Positions 43,510 to 51,505 of a stretch of 64,000 nt of DNA are shown here, piece by piece. A program made the position numbers and the translations under genes. The DNA is taken from assembly GCF_006539505.1 (NCBI RefSeq), contig NZ_BJND01000027.1, forward strand, positions 1-64,000, read 5' to 3'. Origin of the DNA: Streptomyces spinoverrucosus (GTDB lineage Bacteria > Actinomycetota > Actinomycetes > Streptomycetales > Streptomycetaceae). Every line of letters begins with the position of its first letter. The first letter of the stretch is position 1. A model generated the notes under the pieces. The model searched no databases. It saw only the letters and a program-made list of their open reading frames with translations, and was not told the DNA's origin.

Positions 43510-43666
43510 GTGTAACCGGTTCACCCGCCGGTACGGGATCGATGAAGCCCTCAAGAACGGTACCGCGCCGCCCGCCGGGGGTTCGACCGGTTTTGCCTGG
43601 GGCTGCGCCCCGGCAATCCGCGTTGTCGCCGTGGTGGTGAGTGTTGTGTTGCGTCCGGCGGTTGTC

Positions 43667-43704
43667 TGTGGCTGGTCGCGCAGTTCCCCGCGCCCCTTGA
43701 AGGC
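43667..43704. repeat. Dispersed intergenic repeat, copy 1
   Basis: TGTGGCTGGTCGCGCAGTTC continues into CCCGCGCCCCTTGAAGGC. The element recurs at 53866-53903 and 54913-54950. This copy is 3' of infB. The core GTCGCGCAGTTCCCCGCGCC is shared almost exactly. Confidence 0.75.
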
Positions 43705-43709
43705 AAGCT

Positions 43710-43747
43710 GCGGTGGCCGACAGGAACAATGTCCTGTCGGCCACCGC
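43710..43747 (-). terminator. 15-bp perfect stem-loop 3' of infB
   Basis: GCGGTGGCCGACAGG (43710-43724) pairs with CCTGTCGGCCACCGC (43733-43747) around an 8-base loop, 13 bp beyond the infB stop. It would terminate or process the transcript between infB and ylxP, suggesting that ylxP-rbfA-truB also have their own promoter. Confidence 0.75.
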
Positions 43748-43760
43748 CTACCACTGGCTG

Positions 43761-46700
43761 TTACGCCCGGGGCTTCTCGCGCATCTCGTACGTCGCGATG
43801 ACGTCGTCGACCTTGATGTCGTTGAAGTTGCCGAGGTTGATACCGCCCTCGAACCCTTCGCGGATCTCGGTGACGTCGTCCTTGAAGCGACGCAGACCCT
43901 CGATGGTGAGGTTCTCCGCGATGACCTTGCCGTCGCGGAGGAGGCGCGCCTTGGTGTTGCGCCGGACCTCGCCGGAGCGGATGAGCACACCCGCGATGTT
44001 GCCCAGCTTGGACGAGCGGAAGACCTCGCGGATCTCCGCCGTACCGAGCTCGACTTCCTCGAACTCCGGCTTGAGCATGCCCTTGAGGGCCGCCTCGATC
44101 TCCTCGATCGCCTGGTAGATGACCGAGTAGTAGCGGACGTCCACGCCCTCGCGCTCGGCCATCTGCGCGGCACGCCCGGCGGCGCGCACGTTGAAGCCGA
44201 TCACGATGGCGTCCGAGCCCATCGCCAGGTCGATGTCGGACTCCGTGACCGCACCGACGCCGCGGTGCAGGACGCGGATGTCGACCTCTTCGCCGACGTC
44301 GAGCTGGAGCAGCGAGGACTCCAGGGCCTCGACGGAACCAGAAGCGTCACCCTTGATGATGAGGTTGAGCTGCTGGACCTCGCCGGCCTTGAGCACCTTG
44401 TCCAGGTCCTCCAGGGAGACCCTGCGGGTGCGCTTGGCGAAGGCCGCGTTGCGCTCGCGCGCCGCGCGCTTCTCGGCGATCTGGCGGGCCGTGCGGTCCT
44501 CGTCGACGACGAGGAAGTTGTCGCCGGCGCCCGGGACGTTGGTCAGACCCAGGACCTGGACCGGCGTCGAGGGACCCGCCTCGGCGACGTTGTTGCCGGT
44601 GTCGTCGAGCATCGCCCGGACGCGGCCGTACGCGTCGCCGACCACCATCGTGTCGCCGACCCGCAGCGTGCCTCGCTGGACGAGGACCGTCGATACGGCA
44701 CCGCGGCCGCGGTCGAGACGGGACTCGATCGCGATGCCCTGCGCGTCCTGGTTCGGGTTGGCCCGCAGGTCCAGGGCGGCGTCGGCGGTCAGCACGACCG
44801 CCTCCAGCAGGCTGTCGATGTGCAGGCCCTGCTTGGCGGAGATGTCGACGAACATCGTCTCGCCGCCGTACTCCTCGGCCACCAGGCCGTACTCGGTCAG
44901 CTGACCGCGCACCTTGGTCGGGTCCGCGCCCTCGACGTCGATCTTGTTGACCGCGACCACGATCGGCACGTCGGCCGCCTTGGCGTGGTTCAGCGCCTCG
45001 ACCGTCTGGGGCATCACACCGTCGTTGGCCGCCACCACGAGGATCGCGATGTCGGTCGACTTCGCACCGCGGGCACGCATGGCGGTGAACGCCTCGTGAC
45101 CCGGGGTGTCGATGAAGGTGATCGCCCGGTCCTCGCCGTTGACCTCGGTCGCGACCTGGTAGGCACCGATGTGCTGGGTGATGCCACCGGCCTCGCCCGC
45201 GATGACGTTCGTCTTGCGGATGGCGTCGAGCAGGCGGGTCTTACCGTGGTCGACGTGACCCATGACGGTCACGACCGGCGGACGGACGACCAGGTCCTCC
45301 TCGGAGCCCTCGTCCTCACCGAACTCGATGTCGAAGGACTCGAGCAGCTCGCGGTCCTCCTCCTCCGGGCTGACGATCTGAACCGTGTAGTTCATCTCGT
45401 CGGCGAGGAGCTGGAGCGTCTCGTCGGAGACGGACTGCGTGGCCGTGACCATCTCGCCGAGGTTCATCATGACCGCGACGAGCGACGCCGGGTTGGCGTT
45501 GATCTTCTCCGCGAAGTCGGTGAGCGAGGCACCGCGCGACAGGCGAATGGTCTCGCCGTTGCCGCGAGGCAGCATCACACCGCCGACCGACGGGGCCTGC
45601 ATGGCCTCGTACTCCTGACGGCGCTGCCGCTTCGACTTGCGGCCACGACGCGCGGGACCACCGGGACGCCCGAAGGCACCCTGCGTGCCACCACGGCCGC
45701 CGGGGCCACCGCCGGGACGACCGCCGAAGCCGGGACGGCCACCGCCGCCACCGCCGAAGCCGCCGCCACCACCGGGACCGCCGCCACCGGGACGACCGGC
45801 GAAACCGCCGCCGCCACCCGGACGGGCGCCGCCGCCACCACCGGGACGACCGGCGAAACCGCCGCCGCCACCGGGACGACCGCCGCCGCCGGGACGACCG
45901 GCACCGGCCGGGCCGCGACCGCCGCCGGGGCCGGGACGCGGGCCGGCAGCGGGACGCTGCGGCATCATGCCCGGGTTCGGACGGGGACCGGCGGGACCGC
46001 CGCCGGGACGCGGGGCGCCACCCTGCGGACGCGGCATCGAGCCGGGGCTCGGCCGGGAGCCGCCCGGAGCCTGCGGACGCGGACCGCCGCCCTGGGCACC
46101 GGGGCCCTGCGGACGGGGACCGGCGCCGGGGCCACCGGGGCCACCGCCGGGACGCTGGCCCTGCGGACGGGGCGCCTGCGGGCGCGCCATGCCGGTCGAG
46201 CCACCGGAGGTGAAGGGGTTGTTACCCGGGCGCGGACCGGCCGGACGGGCACCCGGACGCGGCGCCGAAGCGCCGGGACGCGGGCCCTGACCGCCGGGAC
46301 GCTGGCCCTGACGGTCCTGGCCGCCGGGACGGCCACCGGGCTTGGGGGCACCGGGACGGGCGCCCGGCTTGGGGCCGGACGCGGCGGCCGGGGTCGGGGC
46401 CGACGGCGGAGCGGTGAACTCCGGGGCGGCCGGGGCCGGACGCGGCGCGGGCTTCGGGCCCGGCGTCGGACGCGGGCCGGGGGTCGGCGCGGACGCCGGA
46501 GCGGCGGGAGCCGCCGGGGCCGCGGGCTGCTGGGCAGCCGGAGGCTTGGGGACGACCGGCTTCGGGGCAGCCGGACGAGCCGCCTGCGCCGGAGACGGCG
46601 CGGCGGGCTTGGGGGCCGCCTTCCGGGGCGCGGGCTTCGCGGCGGACTTGCCGTTGCCACTGCCCTGCTGGAAGGCGTCAGTCAGTTTGCGCACTACGGG

Positions 46701-46820
46701 CGCCTCGATCGTCGAAGACGCCGATCGGACGAATTCACCGAGTTCCTGGAGCTTGGCCATGACGACCTTGCTCTCGACACCGAACTCCTTGGCGAGTTCG
46801 TAGACCCGGACCTTAGCCAC
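43761..46820 (-). CDS. infB: Translation initiation factor IF-2
   Basis: IF-2 is the GTPase that positions initiator tRNA on the 30S subunit. The 1019-residue product has an N-terminal IF2_N domain (VRVYELAKEFGVESKVVMAKLQELG) and a very long Ala/Pro then Gly/Arg/Pro-rich linker (about residues 55-390), with repeated GRPGGG units. A second IF2_N-like region and the G domain follow (VMGHVDHGKT, DTPGHEAF, NKIDVEGADP), then domains II-IV. The long disordered linker is typical of actinomycete IF-2. The start is ATG with a good upstream purine run (TCAAAGGAGCG). Confidence 0.97.
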   Translation of the reverse strand: MAKVRVYELAKEFGVESKVVMAKLQELGEFVRSASSTIEAPVVRKLTDAFQQGSGNGKSAAKPAPRKAAPKPAAPSPAQAARPAAPKPVVPKPPAAQQPAAPAAPAAPASAPTPGPRPTPGPKPAPRPAPAAPEFTAPPSAPTPAAASGPKPGARPGAPKPGGRPGGQDRQGQRPGGQGPRPGASAPRPGARPAGPRPGNNPFTSGGSTGMARPQAPRPQGQRPGGGPGGPGAGPRPQGPGAQGGGPRPQAPGGSRPSPGSMPRPQGGAPRPGGGPAGPRPNPGMMPQRPAAGPRPGPGGGRGPAGAGRPGGGGRPGGGGGFAGRPGGGGGARPGGGGGFAGRPGGGGPGGGGGFGGGGGGRPGFGGRPGGGPGGRGGTQGAFGRPGGPARRGRKSKRQRRQEYEAMQAPSVGGVMLPRGNGETIRLSRGASLTDFAEKINANPASLVAVMMNLGEMVTATQSVSDETLQLLADEMNYTVQIVSPEEEDRELLESFDIEFGEDEGSEEDLVVRPPVVTVMGHVDHGKTRLLDAIRKTNVIAGEAGGITQHIGAYQVATEVNGEDRAITFIDTPGHEAFTAMRARGAKSTDIAILVVAANDGVMPQTVEALNHAKAADVPIVVAVNKIDVEGADPTKVRGQLTEYGLVAEEYGGETMFVDISAKQGLHIDSLLEAVVLTADAALDLRANPNQDAQGIAIESRLDRGRGAVSTVLVQRGTLRVGDTMVVGDAYGRVRAMLDDTGNNVAEAGPSTPVQVLGLTNVPGAGDNFLVVDEDRTARQIAEKRAARERNAAFAKRTRRVSLEDLDKVLKAGEVQQLNLIIKGDASGSVEALESSLLQLDVGEEVDIRVLHRGVGAVTESDIDLAMGSDAIVIGFNVRAAGRAAQMAEREGVDVRYYSVIYQAIEEIEAALKGMLKPEFEEVELGTAEIREVFRSSKLGNIAGVLIRSGEVRRNTKARLLRDGKVIAENLTIEGLRRFKDDVTEIREGFEGGINLGNFNDIKVDDVIATYEMREKPRA

Positions 46821-46968
46821 TTCGCTCCTTTGAGGTCCGGGTTGCGGCCGGACCGTCGCTAGTTCATGGGCGTACTCATCGCGTACTCATCGAGTGCTCA
46901 TCGCAATCTCGACCTGCTTTCGACTCGCGAGGTACCAGGCCGCACGGGGGGTTCCGTACGGCACGCTC

Positions 46969-47265
46969 TTACCGTGTTGCCTGCTCAGCAACTGTTGTCC
47001 GCTCGACGTATTGGCGCAACGCCTTTGTGTCGAGCGCTCCCGGGGCGCGCAGTGCCCGCGTGAACGCCCGGCGACGTATCGCCTGGTCGAGACAGACCAA
47101 GGCGGGGTGTACATAGGCACCCCGGCCGGGCAGCGTACCGCGAGGATCGGGGACGCATGCGTCCTTGATCGCCACGATGCGCAGCAGCTCGGTCTTGGCC
47201 GCTCGCTCCCGGCACCCCACACAGGTGCGTTCCGGGCATGCTCGGGCACGCGTCCGGCCAGACAC
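46969..47265 (-). CDS. YlxR family (DUF448) RNA-binding protein
   Basis: A 98-residue basic product with the YlxR hallmarks ERTCVGCRERAAK near residues 12-24 and GTLPGRGAYVHP, a small fold thought to bind RNA. It lies between nusA (113 bp upstream) and infB (148 bp downstream), the conserved position of ylxR. In Bacillus YlxR has been linked to RNase P and transcription control; its role here is not known. Confidence 0.93.
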   Translation of the reverse strand: MSGRTRARACPERTCVGCRERAAKTELLRIVAIKDACVPDPRGTLPGRGAYVHPALVCLDQAIRRRAFTRALRAPGALDTKALRQYVERTTVAEQATR

Positions 47266-47378
47266 TCCTTAGTCTACCTCCCCGTAACGACCTCACCCCT
47301 TTGGGGCAGAGATCGAACAGTTGCAGGGCGTATAACTGACGTGATCCAACCCACCGGGGGCGAGATCTATTCCTCCGG

Positions 47379-48365
47379 CTATTCGCCGGGCTGTTCGATG
47401 TCCGGACGGATGTCGATCCGCCAGCCGGTGAGCCGGGCCGCAAGTCGGGCATTCTGCCCTTCCTTGCCGATCGCCAGGGACAGCTGGTAGTCGGGCACCG
47501 TCACGCGCGCGGAGCGGGCGGTCATGTCAACGACCTCGACCTTGGACACCCGAGCGGGGGACAGCGCGTTCGCCACCATCTCGGCCGGGTCGTCCGACCA
47601 GTCGACGATGTCGATCTTCTCGCCGTTCAGCTCGGCCATCACGTTGCGCACCCGCCCGCCCATGGGGCCGATGCAGGCGCCCTTGGCGTTCAGGCCCGCC
47701 CGGGTGGACCGGACGGCGATCTTGGTGCGGTGACCGGCCTCGCGGGCGATGGCGGCGATCTCGACGGACCCGTCGGCGATCTCCGGCACCTCCAGCGCGA
47801 ACAGCTTCTTCACCAGATTGGGGTGCGTACGGGACAGGGTCACCGACGGGCCGCGGACGCCCTTCGCCACTCGCACGACGTACGACCGCAGCCGCATCCC
47901 GTGCGGGTAGCTCTCGCCGGGCACCTGCTCCTGCACCGGCAGGATGGCCTCCAGCTTGCCGATGTCGACGAGCACGTTCTTCGGGTCGCGGCCCTGCTGG
48001 ACCACGCCGGTGACGATGTCGCCCTCGCGGCCGGCGTACTCGCCGAGCGTGGCGTCGTCCTCGGCGTCGCGCAGCCGCTGCAGGATGACCTGTTTGGCGG
48101 TGGTCGCGGCGATCCGGCCGAAACCGGACGGCGTGTCGTCGAACTCGCGGGGCTCCTGGCCCGGCTCCAGGTCCTCGGGGTCCTCCTTCGCCCACACGGT
48201 CACATGTCCGGTCTCCCGGTTGAGCTCCACGCGCGCGTGCCGGCGGCTTCCCTCGGTGCGGTGGTAGGCGATGAGGAGGGCCGCCTCGATCGCCTCGACG
48301 AGCAGGTCGAAGGAGATCTCCTTCTCCCGGACCAAGCCCCGCAGGGCGCTCATGTCGATGTCCAC
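47379..48365 (-). CDS. nusA: Transcription termination/antitermination factor NusA
   Basis: NusA binds RNA polymerase and nascent RNA and modulates pausing and termination. The 328-residue product has the N-terminal polymerase-binding domain (DMSALRGLVREKEISFDLLVEAIE), the S1 domain (GDIVTGVVQQGRDPKNVLVDIG) and KH domains (GACIGPMGGRVRNVM, IGKEGQNARLAARLTGW). The C-terminal acidic repeats of proteobacterial NusA are absent, as usual in actinobacteria. The GTG at 48365 has GGAGG seven bases upstream; the open frame continues upstream through rimP. It starts two bases after rimP ends. Confidence 0.97.
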   Translation of the reverse strand: MDIDMSALRGLVREKEISFDLLVEAIEAALLIAYHRTEGSRRHARVELNRETGHVTVWAKEDPEDLEPGQEPREFDDTPSGFGRIAATTAKQVILQRLRDAEDDATLGEYAGREGDIVTGVVQQGRDPKNVLVDIGKLEAILPVQEQVPGESYPHGMRLRSYVVRVAKGVRGPSVTLSRTHPNLVKKLFALEVPEIADGSVEIAAIAREAGHRTKIAVRSTRAGLNAKGACIGPMGGRVRNVMAELNGEKIDIVDWSDDPAEMVANALSPARVSKVEVVDMTARSARVTVPDYQLSLAIGKEGQNARLAARLTGWRIDIRPDIEQPGE

Positions 48366-48367
48366 GG

Positions 48368-48886
48368 CTACGCCTCCTCCTCTTCCGTCATGTCCTTGTG
48401 GTCCTGCTTTTCCTTGCGGCTGAACTCGACCTGGACACGCGCCTTGGCGATGTCGTCGAAGGTGAGCCTGCGCGCCGTGGGCCTGCGGCCCTTGACCCCG
48501 GGTACCTCGATGTCGACGCCCTCGTCGTCGACGGTGAGGATTCTGGCCACCAGCTCTTCGCCCTCCGTCAGCTGGAATCTGACCAGCCGGCCGGTGGCGC
48601 GCACATAGTGCCGGTGCTGTGTGAGGAGGCGTTCCGCGCCCGGGGTTCCGACCTCGAGGGTGTACTCGCCCTCGCCCATCGCGTCCGTTTCGTCGAGCCT
48701 CGCCGAGAGCGCACGGCTCACATCGGCGATCCGGTCGAGATCCGCTCCGGTGTCGGAGTCGACGACGACACGCAGCACTCGCTTGCGTCCGACCGAGTCC
48801 ACCGCGATCTCCTCGAGATCCAGCCCCTGGGAGGTGACGAGCGGTTCCAGCAGCTCTCGCAGCCTCTCGCTCTGGGTGGTGCTCAT
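48368..48886 (-). CDS. rimP: Ribosome maturation factor RimP
   Basis: RimP assists 30S assembly. The 172-residue product has both domains (GLDLEEIAVDSVGRKRVLRVVVDSDTGADLDRIADVSRALSARLDE, then YTLEVGTPGAERLLTQHRHYVRATGRLV), with the conserved EV-x-x-PG motif. It is the first gene of the rimP-nusA-ylxR-infB group and is divergent from the lipoprotein gene at 49082. Confidence 0.96.
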   Translation of the reverse strand: MSTTQSERLRELLEPLVTSQGLDLEEIAVDSVGRKRVLRVVVDSDTGADLDRIADVSRALSARLDETDAMGEGEYTLEVGTPGAERLLTQHRHYVRATGRLVRFQLTEGEELVARILTVDDEGVDIEVPGVKGRRPTARRLTFDDIAKARVQVEFSRKEKQDHKDMTEEEEA

Positions 48887-49081
48887 CCGGGTGACTCCTC
48901 GGCCGCGTGTGCTGTTGTGGGAAGGTCGCGTGTCTGGTCAAAGGGTATCCGGTCCCGGACAGTGTTGCCGTCCACCTCGGGCCGGGCGGTGCCGATGACT
49001 GGCCTCGGACACATGCGCGGGTACGGTGATCATTGGGCGTGCCGCCCAGTCCTTTCGTACGAGCCTTCGAGGACGTCAGCC

Positions 49082-49615
49082 GTGTCGTTTTCTCTGTCGC
49101 CGCGCATGCCCTCGGGGCCGCGCAGAAGGACCCTGCTCGCCTCGGCCGCGGGCGTCGCCCTGCTCACCGGCTGCTCGCCCGGCCCAGCCGACTCCGACGC
49201 CACGGGCGGCAGCCCGTCGGCCGCCGACCGGGCACGCGCGCGTGCGGCCCGTGACAGCGACGGGCTGGCCGCGCGGTACGACGCCGTGATGGCCGCCCAC
49301 CCGGGGCTCGCGGAGCGGCTGCGGCCGTTGCGGGACGAGGCGGTGCGGCATGCGGAGGCGTTCGGCGGCCTCGCGGCTCAGCCCTCTCCCACGGTGTCGA
49401 CCTCGGCCCCGGCCACCGCAAAGACCCCCCTGCCCGTCCCGGACACCGAACAGGCCGCCCTCACCGACCTGGCCACCGCCGAGCGAGCACTGGCGGACCA
49501 GCGGGCCAAGACGCTGCTGGGCGTGCCGGGCGAACTGGCCCGCCTGCTGGCGTCGGTGGCAGCGGCCGGGGCGGCGCATGCGTATTTGCTCACGGAGGGT
49601 GAGGGCGAGGCATGA
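49082..49615 (+). CDS. Putative lipoprotein preceding the micro-ORF array
   Basis: A 177-residue product. The N-terminus has RRRTLLASAAGVALLTGC, combining a twin-arginine-like motif with a lipobox (Cys31), so it is probably an exported, lipid-anchored protein. The mature part is Ala-rich and helical (RYDAVMAAHPGLAERLRPL, LTDLATAERALADQRAKTLL), compatible with a four-helix, ferritin-like fold related to the DUF4439 gene downstream. The start is taken as GTG at 49082 with GAGGA eight bases upstream. Its stop overlaps the next ATG (ATGA at 49612-49615), and its C-terminal LLTEGEGEA recurs at the end of each following micro-ORF. Confidence 0.8.
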   Translation: MSFSLSPRMPSGPRRRTLLASAAGVALLTGCSPGPADSDATGGSPSAADRARARAARDSDGLAARYDAVMAAHPGLAERLRPLRDEAVRHAEAFGGLAAQPSPTVSTSAPATAKTPLPVPDTEQAALTDLATAERALADQRAKTLLGVPGELARLLASVAAAGAAHAYLLTEGEGEA

Positions 49616-49719
49616 GCGAGGCGGCGAAGGACAGGGGGCTGCGGGCCGTACAGGCGGCGCTGGCTGCCGCCCGAGCGGCGCATCCGGATCTGCTCACGGG
49701 AGGCGAGGGCACGGCATGA
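49612..49719 (+). CDS. Micro-ORF 1 of coupled array (35 aa)
   Basis: ATG overlaps the lipoprotein stop; the stop overlaps the next ATG (ATGA). The peptide begins MSEAAKDRGLRAVQAALAAA, nearly the N-terminus of the DUF4439 protein, and ends LLTGGEGTA, nearly the C-terminus of the lipoprotein. Whether it is made as a peptide is unknown. Confidence 0.45.
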   Translation: MSEAAKDRGLRAVQAALAAARAAHPDLLTGGEGTA

Positions 49720-49820
49720 ACGCGGCGAAGGACAGGGGGCTGCGGGCCCTGCAGGCGACTCCGGCCGCCGCCCGAGCGGGGCACCAGAATCTGCTCACGG
49801 GAGGCGAAGGCACGGCATGA
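49716..49820 (+). CDS. Micro-ORF 2 of coupled array (34 aa)
   Basis: Begins MNAAKDRGLRALQATPAAA and ends LLTGGEGTA. Both ends are ATGA overlaps. One codon shorter than unit 1 near the start. Confidence 0.45.
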   Translation: MNAAKDRGLRALQATPAAARAGHQNLLTGGEGTA

Positions 49821-49912
49821 ACGCGGCGAAAGAGCGGGCCCTCCAGGCGACTCCAGCCGCCGCCCGAGCGGGGCACCCGAATCAGCTCACGGAAGGCGAA
49901 GGCGAGGCATGA
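49817..49912 (+). CDS. Micro-ORF 3 of coupled array (31 aa)
   Basis: Begins MNAAKERALQATPAAA and ends QLTEGEGEA. Both ends are ATGA overlaps. Three codons shorter than unit 2. Confidence 0.45.
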   Translation: MNAAKERALQATPAAARAGHPNQLTEGEGEA

Positions 49913-50049
49913 GCGAGGCGACGGACGGAGAGCTGCGGGCCCTCCCGGCGACTCCGGCCACCGACCGAGCCGCGCACCTACATGCGACTCCGGCGGCCGA
50001 CCGAGCCGCGCGCCCGGATCTGCTCACAGAAAGCGAAGGCGAGGCATGA
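49909..50049 (+). CDS. Micro-ORF 4 of coupled array (46 aa)
   Basis: Begins MSEATDGELRALPATPATD and ends LLTESEGEA; its stop overlaps the DUF4439 start. The extra length is an in-frame internal duplication of about 15 codons. Confidence 0.45.
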   Translation: MSEATDGELRALPATPATDRAAHLHATPAADRAARPDLLTESEGEA

Positions 50050-50510
50050 GCGAGGTAAAAGACGGGGAGCTGCGGGCCCTGCAGGCTGCGTTGGCGGCTG
50101 AGCATGCTGCGGTGTATGGGTACGGCGTGGTCGGTGGGCGGATTGGTGAGGAGCGGCGTGCGGAGGCGCGGGCGGCGTACGACGGCCATCGCGCGCGGCG
50201 GGATGCCCTGGTGCGCGAGGTACGTGCGCTGGGCGCCGAGCCGGTGGCCGCGGCGGCCGGGTACGCGCTGCCGTTCCCGGTGACCGACCCGGAGACGGCC
50301 GTACGACTCGCCGCCGAGCTGGAGGAACGTGTGGCCGGGGTGTACTCCGACCTGGTGCGGGCGGCAGACGGTGGGCGGCGGGGCTCGGCCGCGGCCGCGC
50401 TGCGTGAGGCGGCGGTGCGGGCGGTGCGCTGGCGCGGCCGGAGCGTAGCCTTCCCTGGGCTCGCCGAGCGGGCCGGCGCCACCTCGGCGCCGGCGACACC
50501 GACGGCGTGA
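50046..50510 (+). CDS. DUF4439 ferritin-like protein
   Basis: A 154-residue helical product beginning MSEVKDGELRALQAALAAEHAAVYGYG. Continuing helices include EERRAEARAAYDGHRARRDALVREV and VRLAAELEERVAGVYSDLVRA, the DUF4439 four-helix bundle pattern with regularly spaced Glu and His as in ferritin-like proteins (EH near 19-20, HRARRD, E near 88-91). Metal binding is possible but not shown. Its ATG lies in an ATGA overlap with micro-ORF 4, so its translation probably depends on ribosomes passing along the whole array. 27 bp separate it from the next gene. Confidence 0.85.
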   Translation: MSEVKDGELRALQAALAAEHAAVYGYGVVGGRIGEERRAEARAAYDGHRARRDALVREVRALGAEPVAAAAGYALPFPVTDPETAVRLAAELEERVAGVYSDLVRAADGGRRGSAAAALREAAVRAVRWRGRSVAFPGLAERAGATSAPATPTA

Positions 50511-50537
50511 CGCGTACTGGAAGGGGACACCTCGCGT

Positions 50538-51428
50538 ATGGCTTTCGAACCGCCGCAGCGTCTGGTCAGGGCGCTCGGTGAGACGGCAGCGGACGGTGAC
50601 GACTGGCTGCGGAAGCTGCCCGAGGCGGCGCAACAGGCCGTGGCTCTACGCGAGTTGACCGTGGAACGGGTGCAGGTGCCGGGCGGCCGGAGCAGCCTCG
50701 TGCTGCTGGTGCGGCGGGCGGACGGCACGCCGGCGGTGCTGAAGCTGGCCCCGCCCCGGGCCCGCCCGGAGAGCGAGCGGGCCGCGCTGGCGCACTGGGG
50801 CGGCCGGGGCGCCGTACAGCTGCTCGAACCGGTCGCCGCGGACGGTGCGCTGCTGCTGGAGCGGCTGCATCCGGAGATGTCGGTGCGGTCGCTGCCGGAG
50901 GCGAAGGCGCTGCTGGAGGCGGCGGGCACGCTGCGGAAGCTGTGGGTGGAGCCGCCGGGGTATCCGTTCGAGACCGTGGCCCGGCGGACCGGGCGGCAGG
51001 CCGAGGCGATGCGGGCGAGCGCCGACGCGGAGCTCGTCCCGCTGGTGGACGCGGCCCTCGCCGCCCGGGAGGAGCTGCTGGCGGCGCCGCCCGAGCAGCG
51101 GTTGCTGCACGGCACGTTCCGGCAGAGCAAGGTGCTCGCCGGGGACCGCATGCCGTGGCTTGCGGTCGGACCCGATCCGGTGGTCGGCGAGTGCGCCTTC
51201 GACCTGGCACGGCTCGTCCGGGACCGGGTGGAGGACCTGATCGCCACGCCGTCGGGCGCCGCGACGACCCGGCGGCGGGTGAAGCGGCTCGCGGAGTCCC
51301 TGGACGTCGACCAGGAGCGGCTGCGCGGCTGGACGCTGTTCCGGGCCGTGGAGTCGGGGGTCCGGGCACGGCGGGTGGGGCGGCTCAAGGATGCGGAGCT
51401 GCTGCTGGAGTTCGCCGCGTGGTTGTAG
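50538..51428 (+). CDS. Aminoglycoside/hydroxyurea phosphotransferase-like protein, apparent pseudokinase
   Basis: A 296-residue product of the APH(6)/hur kinase group. It keeps the nucleotide-binding lysine region (AVLKLAPP, K69), the hinge LLLERL and the overall length. The catalytic loop, normally HGDLHxGNvL, reads HGTFRQSKVL at 191-200 (Asp to Thr, Asn to Lys). The metal-binding IDPK-type Asp reads AVGPDP (Gly211). With catalytic Asp, Asn and metal Asp all changed, phosphotransfer is unlikely. The following VVGECAFDLARLVRDR is intact, so the fold is probably kept. It lies 27 bp after the DUF4439 gene and may act with it. Confidence 0.85.
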   Translation: MAFEPPQRLVRALGETAADGDDWLRKLPEAAQQAVALRELTVERVQVPGGRSSLVLLVRRADGTPAVLKLAPPRARPESERAALAHWGGRGAVQLLEPVAADGALLLERLHPEMSVRSLPEAKALLEAAGTLRKLWVEPPGYPFETVARRTGRQAEAMRASADAELVPLVDAALAAREELLAAPPEQRLLHGTFRQSKVLAGDRMPWLAVGPDPVVGECAFDLARLVRDRVEDLIATPSGAATTRRRVKRLAESLDVDQERLRGWTLFRAVESGVRARRVGRLKDAELLLEFAAWL

Positions 51429-51453
51429 GGCGTTGAGGCTGGTGCTCCGACAA

Positions 51454-51490
51454 ACGCCGGACTGGCTGAGTCGGTCAGCCCGTCCGGCGT
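51454..51490. terminator. Bidirectional terminator between pseudokinase gene and proS
   Basis: ACGCCGGAC (51454-51462) pairs with GTCCGGCGT (51482-51490), and inside it GGCTGA (51464-51469) pairs with TCAGCC (51475-51480), with one mismatch between the two helices. Lies between convergent genes. Confidence 0.75.
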
Positions 51491-51505
51491 TGTCTCGAAG
51501 TCCCG

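Larger units (their letters stand above)
49612..50049 (+). repeat. Tandem array of four coding repeats joined by ATGA overlaps
   Basis: Four diverged repeat units of 104, 101, 92 and 137 bp (ATG to ATG) lie between the lipoprotein gene and the DUF4439 gene. Every unit contains an in-frame micro-ORF whose TGA overlaps the next ATG. All unit lengths are 3n-1, so the differences between units are multiples of 3 and every coupling junction is preserved. Each unit is a fusion of the DUF4439 gene start and the lipoprotein gene end. The likely origin is repeated duplication of the original stop/start junction. The fourth unit has an internal duplication (ATPATDRAAHLH then ATPAADRAARPD). Confidence 0.85.

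Noticed and set aside
43713..46862. 1049-residue open frame antisense to infB
   Set aside because: Shadow of IF-2; the Gly/Arg/Thr repeats mirror the IF-2 linker.
49612..50049. CRISPR or minisatellite interpretation of the tandem units
   Set aside because: Units are about 100 bp, diverged, without regular spacers, and each is an in-frame ORF with overlapping stop/start, so it is not a CRISPR array.
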